A stretch of 48,736 bases of DNA from Roseivirga sp. UBA6061. Lineage in GTDB: Bacteria; Bacteroidota; Bacteroidia; Cytophagales; Cyclobacteriaceae. Position numbers and translations under genes: made by a program. Position 1 is the first letter of the stretch; every line of letters begins with the position of its first letter. Below the pieces are notes generated by a model. That model was not told where the DNA came from, searched no databases, and saw only the letters and a list, made by a program, of their open reading frames with translations. This document shows, in pieces, positions 41,388 through 48,501 of the stretch. Location of the stretch: contig DIYF01000024.1 of NCBI GenBank assembly GCA_002427745.1, positions 1 through 48,736 on the forward strand, given 5' to 3'.

Positions 41388-43986
41388 GAACAAAGACCAT
41401 ATCAATCCACCCAGACTCGCTGAGCGCTTTTTGCTTTGGTTTCTCAAAGGAGAGCTGGCCGAAGAAGTGCTCGGTGATCTCGATGAAAAATTTTACAGTC
41501 AACTCGAAAAGCACAGTCTTAACAAAGCCAGGCTCAACTACTGGTATCAGGTGTTTCACTATATGAGGCCCTTTGCGCTCAGGCTTTTCAAATCAAAAAA
41601 CTCAAACAACACCGCAATGCTCAAACACAATATTCTGATAAGTTTTAGAAGCTTCCAACGCTCAAAAAGCACCTTCTTCATCAACCTCACAGGTCTGGCC
41701 AGCGGCCTCATGTGCACTATGCTCATTTATCTCTGGGTAACAGACGAGCTAAGCATAGATCGCTTCCATCAGGACGGAGACCGCCTTTACCAGGTGATGC
41801 AAAACGATGTAAACGGTGACGAAATAAGAACCATGCCCTATATGCCCGGTAAGCTGGCCGAGACCCTGATGGCCAACTTCCCTGAAGTAGAAGCGGCCAC
41901 CATGATGGTACTGCCCGGTTTCTTTAGCAGTGGGGGCTACATATCATTCAATGAAAACTACATCAGGGTCAAAGAGCAGTTTGTAGATAAGCATTTTCTG
42001 GATGTATTAACCTTTCCGCTGATACAGGGAAATCCTGAAACAGCCATGGATGACAAAACTGACATTATCATCTCGAAAAGCATGGCTTTAAAGCTTTTTA
42101 ATACGACAGATAATGTGGTAGGCAAAACCCTTCGCTGGGACGAAGAAGACACGGGTGGCGACTATATCATATCGGGCATTTTCGATGATGTTCCCAGCTC
42201 CTCCTCTTTCCAATTTGATGTATTGCTGAGCTTCGAAAAAGTGCTTGAAACAAAGCCATATATAGGAGAATGGTTCAATAGCAACCCCTATGCCTTTGTG
42301 AAGCTCAAACAGGGAACCTCCCTTTCAAATTTCAATACCAGGATCAGAGACCTTATCCAGCAACATGATGAGAACTCTGAATCCACGCTGTTTGCTCAGA
42401 AACTCTCTGACAGATACCTCTACGGCACGTATACAAACGGGAAAATAGCCGGGGGCAGAATCACCTATGTAAGGCTCTTCTCACTGGTGGCTATCGTAAT
42501 TCTGGTCATTGCCTGTATTAACTTCATGAATCTCTCCACAGCCAGGGCCACTAACAGACTGAAAGAGATTGGTGTGAAAAAAGTGTTGGGAGCCAAACGC
42601 AAGACACTGGTTGCTCAGTATTTCACCGAGTCATTTTTGCTTACAATCAGTGCCACGCTGCTGGCGGTTGTGGCCACCTCGCTGCTGCTGCCAAAATTCA
42701 GCGAATTGACGGGGAAAGAACTTAGCCTCCCCTTCGACCTCGTATTCATCAGCTCACTGCTTATACTGATCGGCATTACCGGTTTTCTGGCAGGCAGCTA
42801 TCCGGCCCTGTACCTCTCTGGCTTCAGAGCCAGTGAGTCGCTTAAGGGCAAACTCGTTCGCGGACTCTCAGTCGTCTGGGCAAGAAAAGGCCTGGTTGTT
42901 TTTCAGTTTGCCACTTCAGTCGTATTGATTGTTACCGTCCTGATCATTTCACAGCAAATCAGTTTTATACAATCTAAAAAACTGGGTTATGAGCGAGACA
43001 ACGTACTCTACTTTGGGAATACGGGCATTCAAAAAGAGAACTACGCCAGCTTTCTCACAGCTCTGGAAACAATACCGGGTGTCATCAGCACTTCCACCGC
43101 TGATCACGACATGAAAAATGACGAAAGCCGCACTTCAGGTCTCAACTGGCCGGGCAAGGCGGCCGATACCAAATTCGATTTCGTAAATCTGGCCATGGGT
43201 ACAGGGTTTATCGAAACCATTGGGATGGAACTGGTGGAAGGGCGTTCTTTCGAAAGAGACAGGGCCAACGAGCAGTCCAAGATCGTCTTTAATGTAACCG
43301 CCATTCGCATGATGGGACTGGAAAATCCGATCGGTCAGACCATAGAGCTCTGGGGCAACAAAAAGCAAATTATAGGAGTGGTCAAAGATTTCCACCTTGC
43401 TACACTTCACAGCGATATTGAGCCCTGCTTTATTCAGATCGCCCCAATGCTCAGTCGCACCATGGTCAAAATACAGGCGGGAACAGAAATGCAGACGCTC
43501 AGCCAGATAGAGGAGGTTTATAAGCAGGCCTCAGCAGGTTTGCCACTGGAATTTCAGTTTATGGATGCTGATTTTCAGGAAATGTACCTGGGTGAAAAAA
43601 GGGTATCTTTTCTGTCCAGATCTTTTGCCGTAGTGGCCGTGATCATTTCCTGTCTGGGACTTTTAGGACTAACTGCCTTTACCGCTGAAAGACGGTCGAA
43701 AGAGGTTGGGGTTCGCAAGGTGCTGGGAGCCGGGGTATGGCGCATTGTCCTGCTACTCTCCGGAGATTTTACCAAAATGGTTGTGGTTGCTTTATTGATC
43801 GGTTTACCTATCAGTTACTTCATTGCACAACAGTGGCTTCAGAGCTTTGCTTTCAGCATTAACCCGGACCTCTGGTATTTCGCCCTGGCCGGTAGCATTA
43901 TGCTCGTCATCGCCTGGCTTACGGTCGGTACCCAAACTTTCAAAGCGGCCCGGGCCAACCCTGTAGACAGCCTTAGAAACGAGTAG
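41380..43986 (+). CDS. prefix-domain FtsX/MacB-like permease 9
   Basis: The protein has 868 residues from GTG 41380, with an 8-nt overlap with copy 8. The prefix is GELAEEVLGDLDEKF plus 'YSQLEKHSLNKARLNYWYQV', closer to copy 4 than to copy 8. SDRYLYG precedes TM2. Coupling loops are KEIGVKKVLGAKRKTL and KEVGVRKVLGAGVWRI. Periplasmic domain 2 has WPGKAADTKFDF and GVVKDFHLATL. It is the last of the array; its C-terminus is LRNE (Asn AAC), the only departure from LRSE, as if the coupling codons are not needed where no further copy follows. It is followed by a 69-nt gap before the gamma-glutamyltransferase gene, with no strong terminator. Confidence 0.9.
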   Translation: MNKNKDHINPPRLAERFLLWFLKGELAEEVLGDLDEKFYSQLEKHSLNKARLNYWYQVFHYMRPFALRLFKSKNSNNTAMLKHNILISFRSFQRSKSTFFINLTGLASGLMCTMLIYLWVTDELSIDRFHQDGDRLYQVMQNDVNGDEIRTMPYMPGKLAETLMANFPEVEAATMMVLPGFFSSGGYISFNENYIRVKEQFVDKHFLDVLTFPLIQGNPETAMDDKTDIIISKSMALKLFNTTDNVVGKTLRWDEEDTGGDYIISGIFDDVPSSSSFQFDVLLSFEKVLETKPYIGEWFNSNPYAFVKLKQGTSLSNFNTRIRDLIQQHDENSESTLFAQKLSDRYLYGTYTNGKIAGGRITYVRLFSLVAIVILVIACINFMNLSTARATNRLKEIGVKKVLGAKRKTLVAQYFTESFLLTISATLLAVVATSLLLPKFSELTGKELSLPFDLVFISSLLILIGITGFLAGSYPALYLSGFRASESLKGKLVRGLSVVWARKGLVVFQFATSVVLIVTVLIISQQISFIQSKKLGYERDNVLYFGNTGIQKENYASFLTALETIPGVISTSTADHDMKNDESRTSGLNWPGKAADTKFDFVNLAMGTGFIETIGMELVEGRSFERDRANEQSKIVFNVTAIRMMGLENPIGQTIELWGNKKQIIGVVKDFHLATLHSDIEPCFIQIAPMLSRTMVKIQAGTEMQTLSQIEEVYKQASAGLPLEFQFMDADFQEMYLGEKRVSFLSRSFAVVAVIISCLGLLGLTAFTAERRSKEVGVRKVLGAGVWRIVLLLSGDFTKMVVVALLIGLPISYFIAQQWLQSFAFSINPDLWYFALAGSIMLVIAWLTVGTQTFKAARANPVDSLRNE

Positions 43987-44024
43987 CCGTTAAGACATTA
44001 TTCTGAAGTTCTCTCCCGCCTTTT

Positions 44025-44040
44025 TTGTATTATTATACAA
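44025..44040. repeat. short inverted repeat upstream of the gamma-glutamyltransferase gene
   Basis: TTGTAT (44025-44030), a TATT spacer, then ATACAA (44035-44040), 16 nt before ATG 44056. It is preceded by a run of six T's. It could be a small operator or a weak terminator of the permease operon. There is no TAnnTTTG box nearby. Confidence 0.35.
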
Positions 44041-44055
44041 ATCAAGCCCTACGAG

Positions 44056-45804
44056 ATGAACTTCAGATTTCCCCTGTCGATCATACTGATCGCCTTACTT
44101 TTTGCCTGCCAGCCCGCCTCAGAACAAACAGCAGAACCACAAGAAACAGGTCCTGTCAAATACGCCAGCTCTGCTTATGGTATGGTTGCTGCGGCACAGC
44201 CTCTGGCTACTCAGGCCGGGAATGCTATTCTGGAAGCAGGTGGCAATGCTGCAGATGCCGCAGTTGCCACAGCCTTTGTTATAGCCGTGGTGGAACCTAC
44301 CATGAACGGCATCGGTGGCAGAAATCAGATACTGGTAAGAAAAACTGATGGCTCCTTTCAGGGCTATAATGGTATGACAGAGGTGCCTGCCAGCTATGTG
44401 CTCCCCGAAGAGCCTCCTGCATCAGGACATGGTACCGTGGGTACGCCCGGAGTAGTGGCCGCCCTGATAAGGTTGCACAAAGAACATGGCTCCATGCCAC
44501 TGGAAAAGCTGATGGAGGCTGCCATAGGCTATGCCCGTGAGGGTTTTGAAGTCTTGCCGGGAGAAGCTGCCAGGCACAAAATCGCGCACAAAGCCATGAT
44601 GGCTGATCCTGGTTTCAGAAGGCAAATGCTTAAGCAGGATTCCGTACTGTACAAGGCTGGCGAAACGCTCAGACAGCCAGACCTGGCACAAACACTCAGC
44701 AGAATCTCCGAAACCGAAGGCAGAGACTTTTATGAAGGTGAAACAGCAGAGCTGATTGCCTCCGACATGGCAGCCAACGGAGGCTACGTTTCGCTGGAAG
44801 ATCTCAAAAACTACAAGGCCCTGGATGCCCGTTATGTTTCCACCAATTACCGGGGTTATCAGATTCATTCCATCCCCGCCCCTGCCGGAGGTGGGTTGAT
44901 TGTGAAGGCCCTGAATATCCTCGAAAACTTCGATCTGTCGGCCATGACGGAATCGCAATGGGCAGCTGTCATGAATCAGGCCCTGGCCATTGCCATGCAA
45001 AGCCGTTTTACCGATTACTATGAACCTGATCTGGAAATAGTGAAAAGTAAAAGCTGGGCGGCTGATCAGGCAAAAACAATGGTGATTCCAAAAGCTGAAG
45101 CGAATCAGTCAGGGCGCAGTCTGCCTCCTGCCAATGCAGAAGTACTGGCTCAGCAAACCGACTGGAGTGGCGATACCTGGGGTCGGGACAGCCACCATAC
45201 CACACATTTTGTGACGGCTGATTGCGAGGGAATGGTGGTATCCATCACACAGACAGTAGGACCTCTTTTCGGTTCAAAGGTCATCACCCCGGGGGCAGGC
45301 TTTGTCTACGCCTCCACCATGGGTTCCTATCTGGCCAGTTCCGATCAGGCTCCGGGTTCACGACCACGCACCACCATTGCCCCTACCGTGGTAACCAAAG
45401 ACGGAGAAACTGTGATGGTATTGGGAGCAGCCGGAGGTATTCGCATCCTCTCGGGCATTGTACAAACTATCTCCCGCAGTATCGACAGGGGCATGACCCT
45501 GGAAGAAGCCGTGGCAGCCCCCCGGGTACACCCCGGCAGTATTCGCGACCCCGAAACGAGAAGAAACAATGCCAATGGTATGAACATCAATGCAGAATAT
45601 ACACCTGAAAACGGATGGGCCGCCACTGACTCCCTCAGCTGGGTAGAAGCGGGGTTTGAGGTAACCCCTGTAACGCGTTATGGAGCCTTTGCCAGGGTGC
45701 ATGCTATAGGTCGTGACCCCAAAACCAATACCTGGACGGGCATGGCAGACCTGGACTGGGAAGGTACAGCAGCCGGGCCCAATGAATCAGATTGTCATCA
45801 ATAG
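44056..45804 (+). CDS. ggt: gamma-glutamyltransferase lipoprotein
   Basis: This 582-residue Ntn-hydrolase transfers the gamma-glutamyl group of glutathione and related compounds. Lipoprotein signal: SIILIALLFACQP. N-terminal GGT motifs are 'GMVAAAQPLATQAGNAIL' and 'GGNAADAAVATAF'. The autocleavage and nucleophile site is HHTTHFVTAD, with Thr382 as the predicted first residue of the small subunit. 'SITQTVGPLFGSKVI', 'PGSRPRTTIAPT' and 'LGAAGGIRILSGIVQT' are the usual small-subunit motifs. At the position of the substrate-binding Arg in the R-E-x-A-P motif the sequence reads YNGMTEVP, so that Arg seems absent; substrate use may differ from the E. coli enzyme. It heads a small + strand cluster. 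Confidence 0.88.
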   Translation: MNFRFPLSIILIALLFACQPASEQTAEPQETGPVKYASSAYGMVAAAQPLATQAGNAILEAGGNAADAAVATAFVIAVVEPTMNGIGGRNQILVRKTDGSFQGYNGMTEVPASYVLPEEPPASGHGTVGTPGVVAALIRLHKEHGSMPLEKLMEAAIGYAREGFEVLPGEAARHKIAHKAMMADPGFRRQMLKQDSVLYKAGETLRQPDLAQTLSRISETEGRDFYEGETAELIASDMAANGGYVSLEDLKNYKALDARYVSTNYRGYQIHSIPAPAGGGLIVKALNILENFDLSAMTESQWAAVMNQALAIAMQSRFTDYYEPDLEIVKSKSWAADQAKTMVIPKAEANQSGRSLPPANAEVLAQQTDWSGDTWGRDSHHTTHFVTADCEGMVVSITQTVGPLFGSKVITPGAGFVYASTMGSYLASSDQAPGSRPRTTIAPTVVTKDGETVMVLGAAGGIRILSGIVQTISRSIDRGMTLEEAVAAPRVHPGSIRDPETRRNNANGMNINAEYTPENGWAATDSLSWVEAGFEVTPVTRYGAFARVHAIGRDPKTNTWTGMADLDWEGTAAGPNESDCHQ

Positions 45805-45931
45805 ACTGTTGATTACGAGGACGTATTGTCTTATTATTGGTTGTTCGTTAAACTATATGTGCTTTGTCTGCACCCCAGAAAAGAAAACAGACGGCCTGGA
45901 AGAAGAGCCGGAAATTCGGAGATGTTAAAGG

Positions 45932-45947
45932 GGGACGCATGCGTCCC
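45932..45947. repeat. perfect 16-bp palindrome at the start of the HEIGH protein
   Basis: GGGACGCATGCGTCCC is fully self-complementary, and its centre overlaps the ATG at 45939. In RNA it could fold or dimerise and mask the start codon; in DNA it could be an operator half-site pair. It may also be coincidence within coding sequence. Confidence 0.5.
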
Positions 45948-46514
45948 AAACTGGCTGATAATATATTTAACAGGCAACACAGCCTGCTGGCTCCCTCCCA
46001 AGGTGAAGAAACACCTGTATATATGGTGGATAATCCCTCGAGGGATTTCTACTTTCCTGTTACGGTGGAAGATATCAAACAGGTTCTCTCACAATTGCCT
46101 GTTGAGCTGACACAACACCTGACCCATGTATGGCTGAGGAAAAGATCTAAAAAGAGAGAACTTTATCAGGGTGCCTTTATTTGTGGAAGTGGCGTGCAGC
46201 TTGTCGTGATCTACGCCTTTCCTAAAGATCTTTTGATGAGGTTTGGAGAGGAGAAACCTTCCGGGTCTACACTGACATGGTATGCCCCTTACAAGCCGGA
46301 GCTTATCAGACAAAAAAACAAGTGGTTTTTAAAATGGTCTGAGGAAGGAATCCGAAAGTACTATCTGGAAGGACTGTTACTCCATGAGATAGGCCATAAA
46401 GCCGATAGTTATTACAAAAGATACTGGAGTGTGGCTTATGCTAAAAAAGCAGAGAAATTTGCCAATAACTTCGCATACTACTGGGCCGATGAGCTCAGAA
46501 CCGCTTATGAATAG
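45939..46514 (+). CDS. zincin-like protein with HEIGH motif
   Basis: The protein has 191 residues from ATG 45939. The frame stays open upstream to a TTG at 45864, which would add a basic 25-residue N-terminus, so the start is uncertain. The metalloprotease signature HEIGH is at residues 149-153, and a Glu at about 172 in KAEKFANNFA fits the third-ligand pattern E-x-x-A-N-x-F-A of IrrE/ImmA-like zincins. Upstream lies a beta-rich region, 'GAFICGSGVQLVVIYAFP'. No signal peptide. It could be a small protease or an antitoxin-type peptidase. It overlaps the next gene by 8 nt (ATGAATAG), so the two are coupled. Confidence 0.65.
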   Translation: MRPKLADNIFNRQHSLLAPSQGEETPVYMVDNPSRDFYFPVTVEDIKQVLSQLPVELTQHLTHVWLRKRSKKRELYQGAFICGSGVQLVVIYAFPKDLLMRFGEEKPSGSTLTWYAPYKPELIRQKNKWFLKWSEEGIRKYYLEGLLLHEIGHKADSYYKRYWSVAYAKKAEKFANNFAYYWADELRTAYE

Positions 46515-47406
46515 ATTGTTATACCTACTGCTCATTATGGCTGGAATAGCATCCTGCACTCCCAGGAAAGAGGTTGGCAAGTCACCCTTCAGTGAAGACT
46601 TACCAAAGGCATCACCTCTCCCCTTCAGGCCCGAACTGACTCCGGAAGGTATGATCATCCATGGCGGCAGTTTTTCACCTGACCTCAATACCTATCTCTA
46701 TACGCTCTCTGATGCCGGTTATAACAGGTTTGATACCTACATAACCGAAAAGAAAGAAGGAGGCTGGACTGAGCCTGAAAAAGCCTTTTTCAACTCTGAC
46801 TTCAATGAACATGGCGCCAAATACTCACCCGATGGCAAAACGATTTATTTTACCTCTACCCGACCCACGGGAATAGAAGGCATGTCTGACACCTGGCATA
46901 TCTGGAAGACTGAAAAAACGGCTGATAGCTGGTCAACACCGGTTTTTGTTGATATACCCAACCTCAGGGATAAATCGGTTTCTCACCCCTCCATTACAGC
47001 ATCAGGCCGGCTCTACTTTCATGCCAGCAACCCTGATTACAGTGAGATGACCCTCTACAGTGCACAACAAAATGGCAGCGGGTTCAGGGAAGCTCAGAAC
47101 CTGTCTGTTACCCAAAACAGCCTGGCCTGTACGCCTTACATTTCAGCCGATGGTCAAACCCTGATATATGCTGAGATAAGCAGTCAACTCAACCTGATGA
47201 TCAGTAAAAAGAACAGTCAGGGAGACTGGAGCCAACCTGTTCTCCTCAATAAGGAAATCAATACACATGGGCAGGGCAATCCCTACCTGACCCCGGATGG
47301 TGAATACCTGTTTTATACCACAGGTACTGCCCCCACAGCAGGAAAAGCTCCTGACTGGCAGGTGAATTGGGTGAACCTGTCTCTGGTTTTACCAAAAGAA
47401 AACTAA
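46507..47406 (+). CDS. PD40 beta-propeller lipoprotein
   Basis: The protein has 299 residues. ATG 46507 is chosen because it directly begins the lipoprotein signal MNRLLYLLLIMAGIASC; the longer frame from 46429 would displace it. The mature part has TolB/PD40-type blades: 'GGSFSPDLNTYLYTLSD', 'GAKYSPDGKTIYFTSTRP', 'HPSITASGRLYFHASN', 'TPYISADGQTLIYAEI' and 'NPYLTPDGEYLFYTTG'. About five blades are visible, so one propeller. Such lipoproteins usually bind ligands or partner proteins in the periplasm or at the outer membrane. The start codon lies within the last 8 nt of the HEIGH-protein gene. Confidence 0.82.
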   Translation: MNRLLYLLLIMAGIASCTPRKEVGKSPFSEDLPKASPLPFRPELTPEGMIIHGGSFSPDLNTYLYTLSDAGYNRFDTYITEKKEGGWTEPEKAFFNSDFNEHGAKYSPDGKTIYFTSTRPTGIEGMSDTWHIWKTEKTADSWSTPVFVDIPNLRDKSVSHPSITASGRLYFHASNPDYSEMTLYSAQQNGSGFREAQNLSVTQNSLACTPYISADGQTLIYAEISSQLNLMISKKNSQGDWSQPVLLNKEINTHGQGNPYLTPDGEYLFYTTGTAPTAGKAPDWQVNWVNLSLVLPKEN

Positions 47407-47411
47407 AAAGA

Positions 47412-47945
47412 ATGAATGCAGAAAAAGTCGTACTTCCTGCCTTTCCGGGAAATGGAATTGCCAGGGTCACCCGGTGGCATGTAAAATTAGGAGATCAGGT
47501 AGAAGCCGGTGAGCTGGTAGCTGAGATTGAAACAGATAAGGCGGCTATGGACTTTGAGAGCCTTCATACTGGTACCGTACTCTACCTGGGAGCAGAAGTC
47601 GGGAAGGAAATACGGGAAGGCTACCTGCTGATCATTATAGGGGACAAAGGGACAGATGTTTCAGACATGATCCGGGAAACGGTAGAGACCTACGCCCTCA
47701 ACCCTAACTTAGCGCCTTCTATGGCTGGAAAAGCAGGAGAAATCAGGCTCTTTGCAGGCAAGGATGTACCGCGCAACTGGCGGGTTTGTGATGGCAGTGA
47801 AATGATGAAAAAGGAAGCAGAAGACCTCTATGAATCCATAGCTGATGTGCTGACCGACAAAGGGAGACTTACTTTTCGCCTGCCCGATATGCCTTCACCC
47901 TCAGCAGGTGTTAACTACATCATATGTACTCAGGATCAATATTAA
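47412..47945 (+). CDS. lipoyl-domain / phage-tail-collar fusion protein
   Basis: The protein has 177 residues from ATG 47412, 5 nt after the previous stop; an in-frame ATG at 47367 lies inside the preceding gene and was rejected. Residues 1-80 form a biotinyl/lipoyl domain like that of 2-oxo-acid dehydrogenase E2: 'WHVKLGDQVEAGELVAEIE' then TDKA, with Lys43 as the likely lipoylation site, and 'IREGYLLIIIGDKG'. Residues about 105-177 match the phage tail-collar pattern: GEIRLFAG, 'PRNWRVCDGSEM', a LYESIADVLT helix, and the 'FRLPDMPS...GVNYIICTQ' end. No E1-binding or catalytic E2 domain exists. I know of no described role for this combination. Confidence 0.8.
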   Translation: MNAEKVVLPAFPGNGIARVTRWHVKLGDQVEAGELVAEIETDKAAMDFESLHTGTVLYLGAEVGKEIREGYLLIIIGDKGTDVSDMIRETVETYALNPNLAPSMAGKAGEIRLFAGKDVPRNWRVCDGSEMMKKEAEDLYESIADVLTDKGRLTFRLPDMPSPSAGVNYIICTQDQY

Positions 47946-47951
47946 AAACCT

Positions 47952-48500
47952 CTATCGACCGAACTCATGGATCATTTCCGAGAAATGTCTGATTTGGCTT
48001 TTCCAGTTTTGGTATGAGCCATAAGTCAAAGCGCAAAGGGTTATGACCATACCTGCCAATATCAGGTATTTGGTATCGTCAAAAGTCAATCCTACGCTAA
48101 AGAACAGAATCAGCGACAGGCCAAAAAGCATGGAACTCACAACCGACCATACCGACAACTTTTTAAGTAGTGCCACCAACCTGACGAGCGATGCCACAAT
48201 ACTGGTTCCCTTCACCCTTTTGATTACCAGAAGGTAAGCGGCCACATCATTCAGTACAAACAACAAACCGAATACGGCCAGCAAGACATTGGTCCAGAGC
48301 GGCTTTTCAGGTGCGTCAAAGGCATTTTGATAGGTCAGTAAAAAGGTAGTCAGCAGTATCACCTCAATCAGTAGTTTCGCCCGAATTCTTCTGAGCTTCG
48401 GATGATTGCTGACCTTTGTCATTTTGCTCAGCTCATGATTATTTCTGGCCTGCTTGCCTGCGCCTTGCCAGGTTGCTTTCATGTCTTCCAGTTCCATCAT
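47952..48500 (-). CDS. membrane protein downstream of an ECF sigma factor
   Basis: This 182-residue protein starts at ATG 48500 (a second ATG follows immediately at 48497). A cytoplasmic N-terminal segment of about 35 residues ('MMELEDMKATWQGAGKQARN') is followed by four membrane helices at about 40-58, 68-92, 117-137 and 143-161. Its ATG is 1 nt after the sigma-factor stop (TGA-G-ATG), so it is co-transcribed. Short membrane proteins in this position often act as anti-sigma factors; the N-terminal segment ending before TM1 could hold the sigma in check, but no zinc-binding HxxxCxxC motif is present. It converges with the lipoyl/collar gene, with 6 nt between stop codons. Confidence 0.65.
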   Translation of the reverse strand: MMELEDMKATWQGAGKQARNNHELSKMTKVSNHPKLRRIRAKLLIEVILLTTFLLTYQNAFDAPEKPLWTNVLLAVFGLLFVLNDVAAYLLVIKRVKGTSIVASLVRLVALLKKLSVWSVVSSMLFGLSLILFFSVGLTFDDTKYLILAGMVITLCALTYGSYQNWKSQIRHFSEMIHEFGR

Positions 48501-48501
48501 C

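Larger units (their letters stand above)
20069..43986 (+). other. PadR plus nine-permease tandem operon
   Basis: Ten consecutive same-strand genes with spacings of 9, 16, -8, 23, -8, -8, -8, 6 and -8 nt. All nine permeases are full length (863-890 aa) and intact, with the order prefix domain, TM1, periplasmic domain 1, TM2-4, TM5, periplasmic domain 2, TM6-8. No ATPase, membrane-fusion protein or outer-membrane factor gene lies in or next to the cluster. I see no internal terminator or promoter box. Confidence 0.85.

Noticed and set aside
20432..43986. Many long open frames on the opposite strand and in other frames of the permease genes
   Set aside because: They overlap strongly conserved permease reading frames, recur at matching positions in several paralogues as expected of shadow frames, and show no recognisable domains.
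47715..47945. Tail-collar motif as evidence of a prophage
   Set aside because: No other phage structural, packaging, lysis or integrase genes are present, and the domain is fused to a lipoyl domain inside an ordinary operon.
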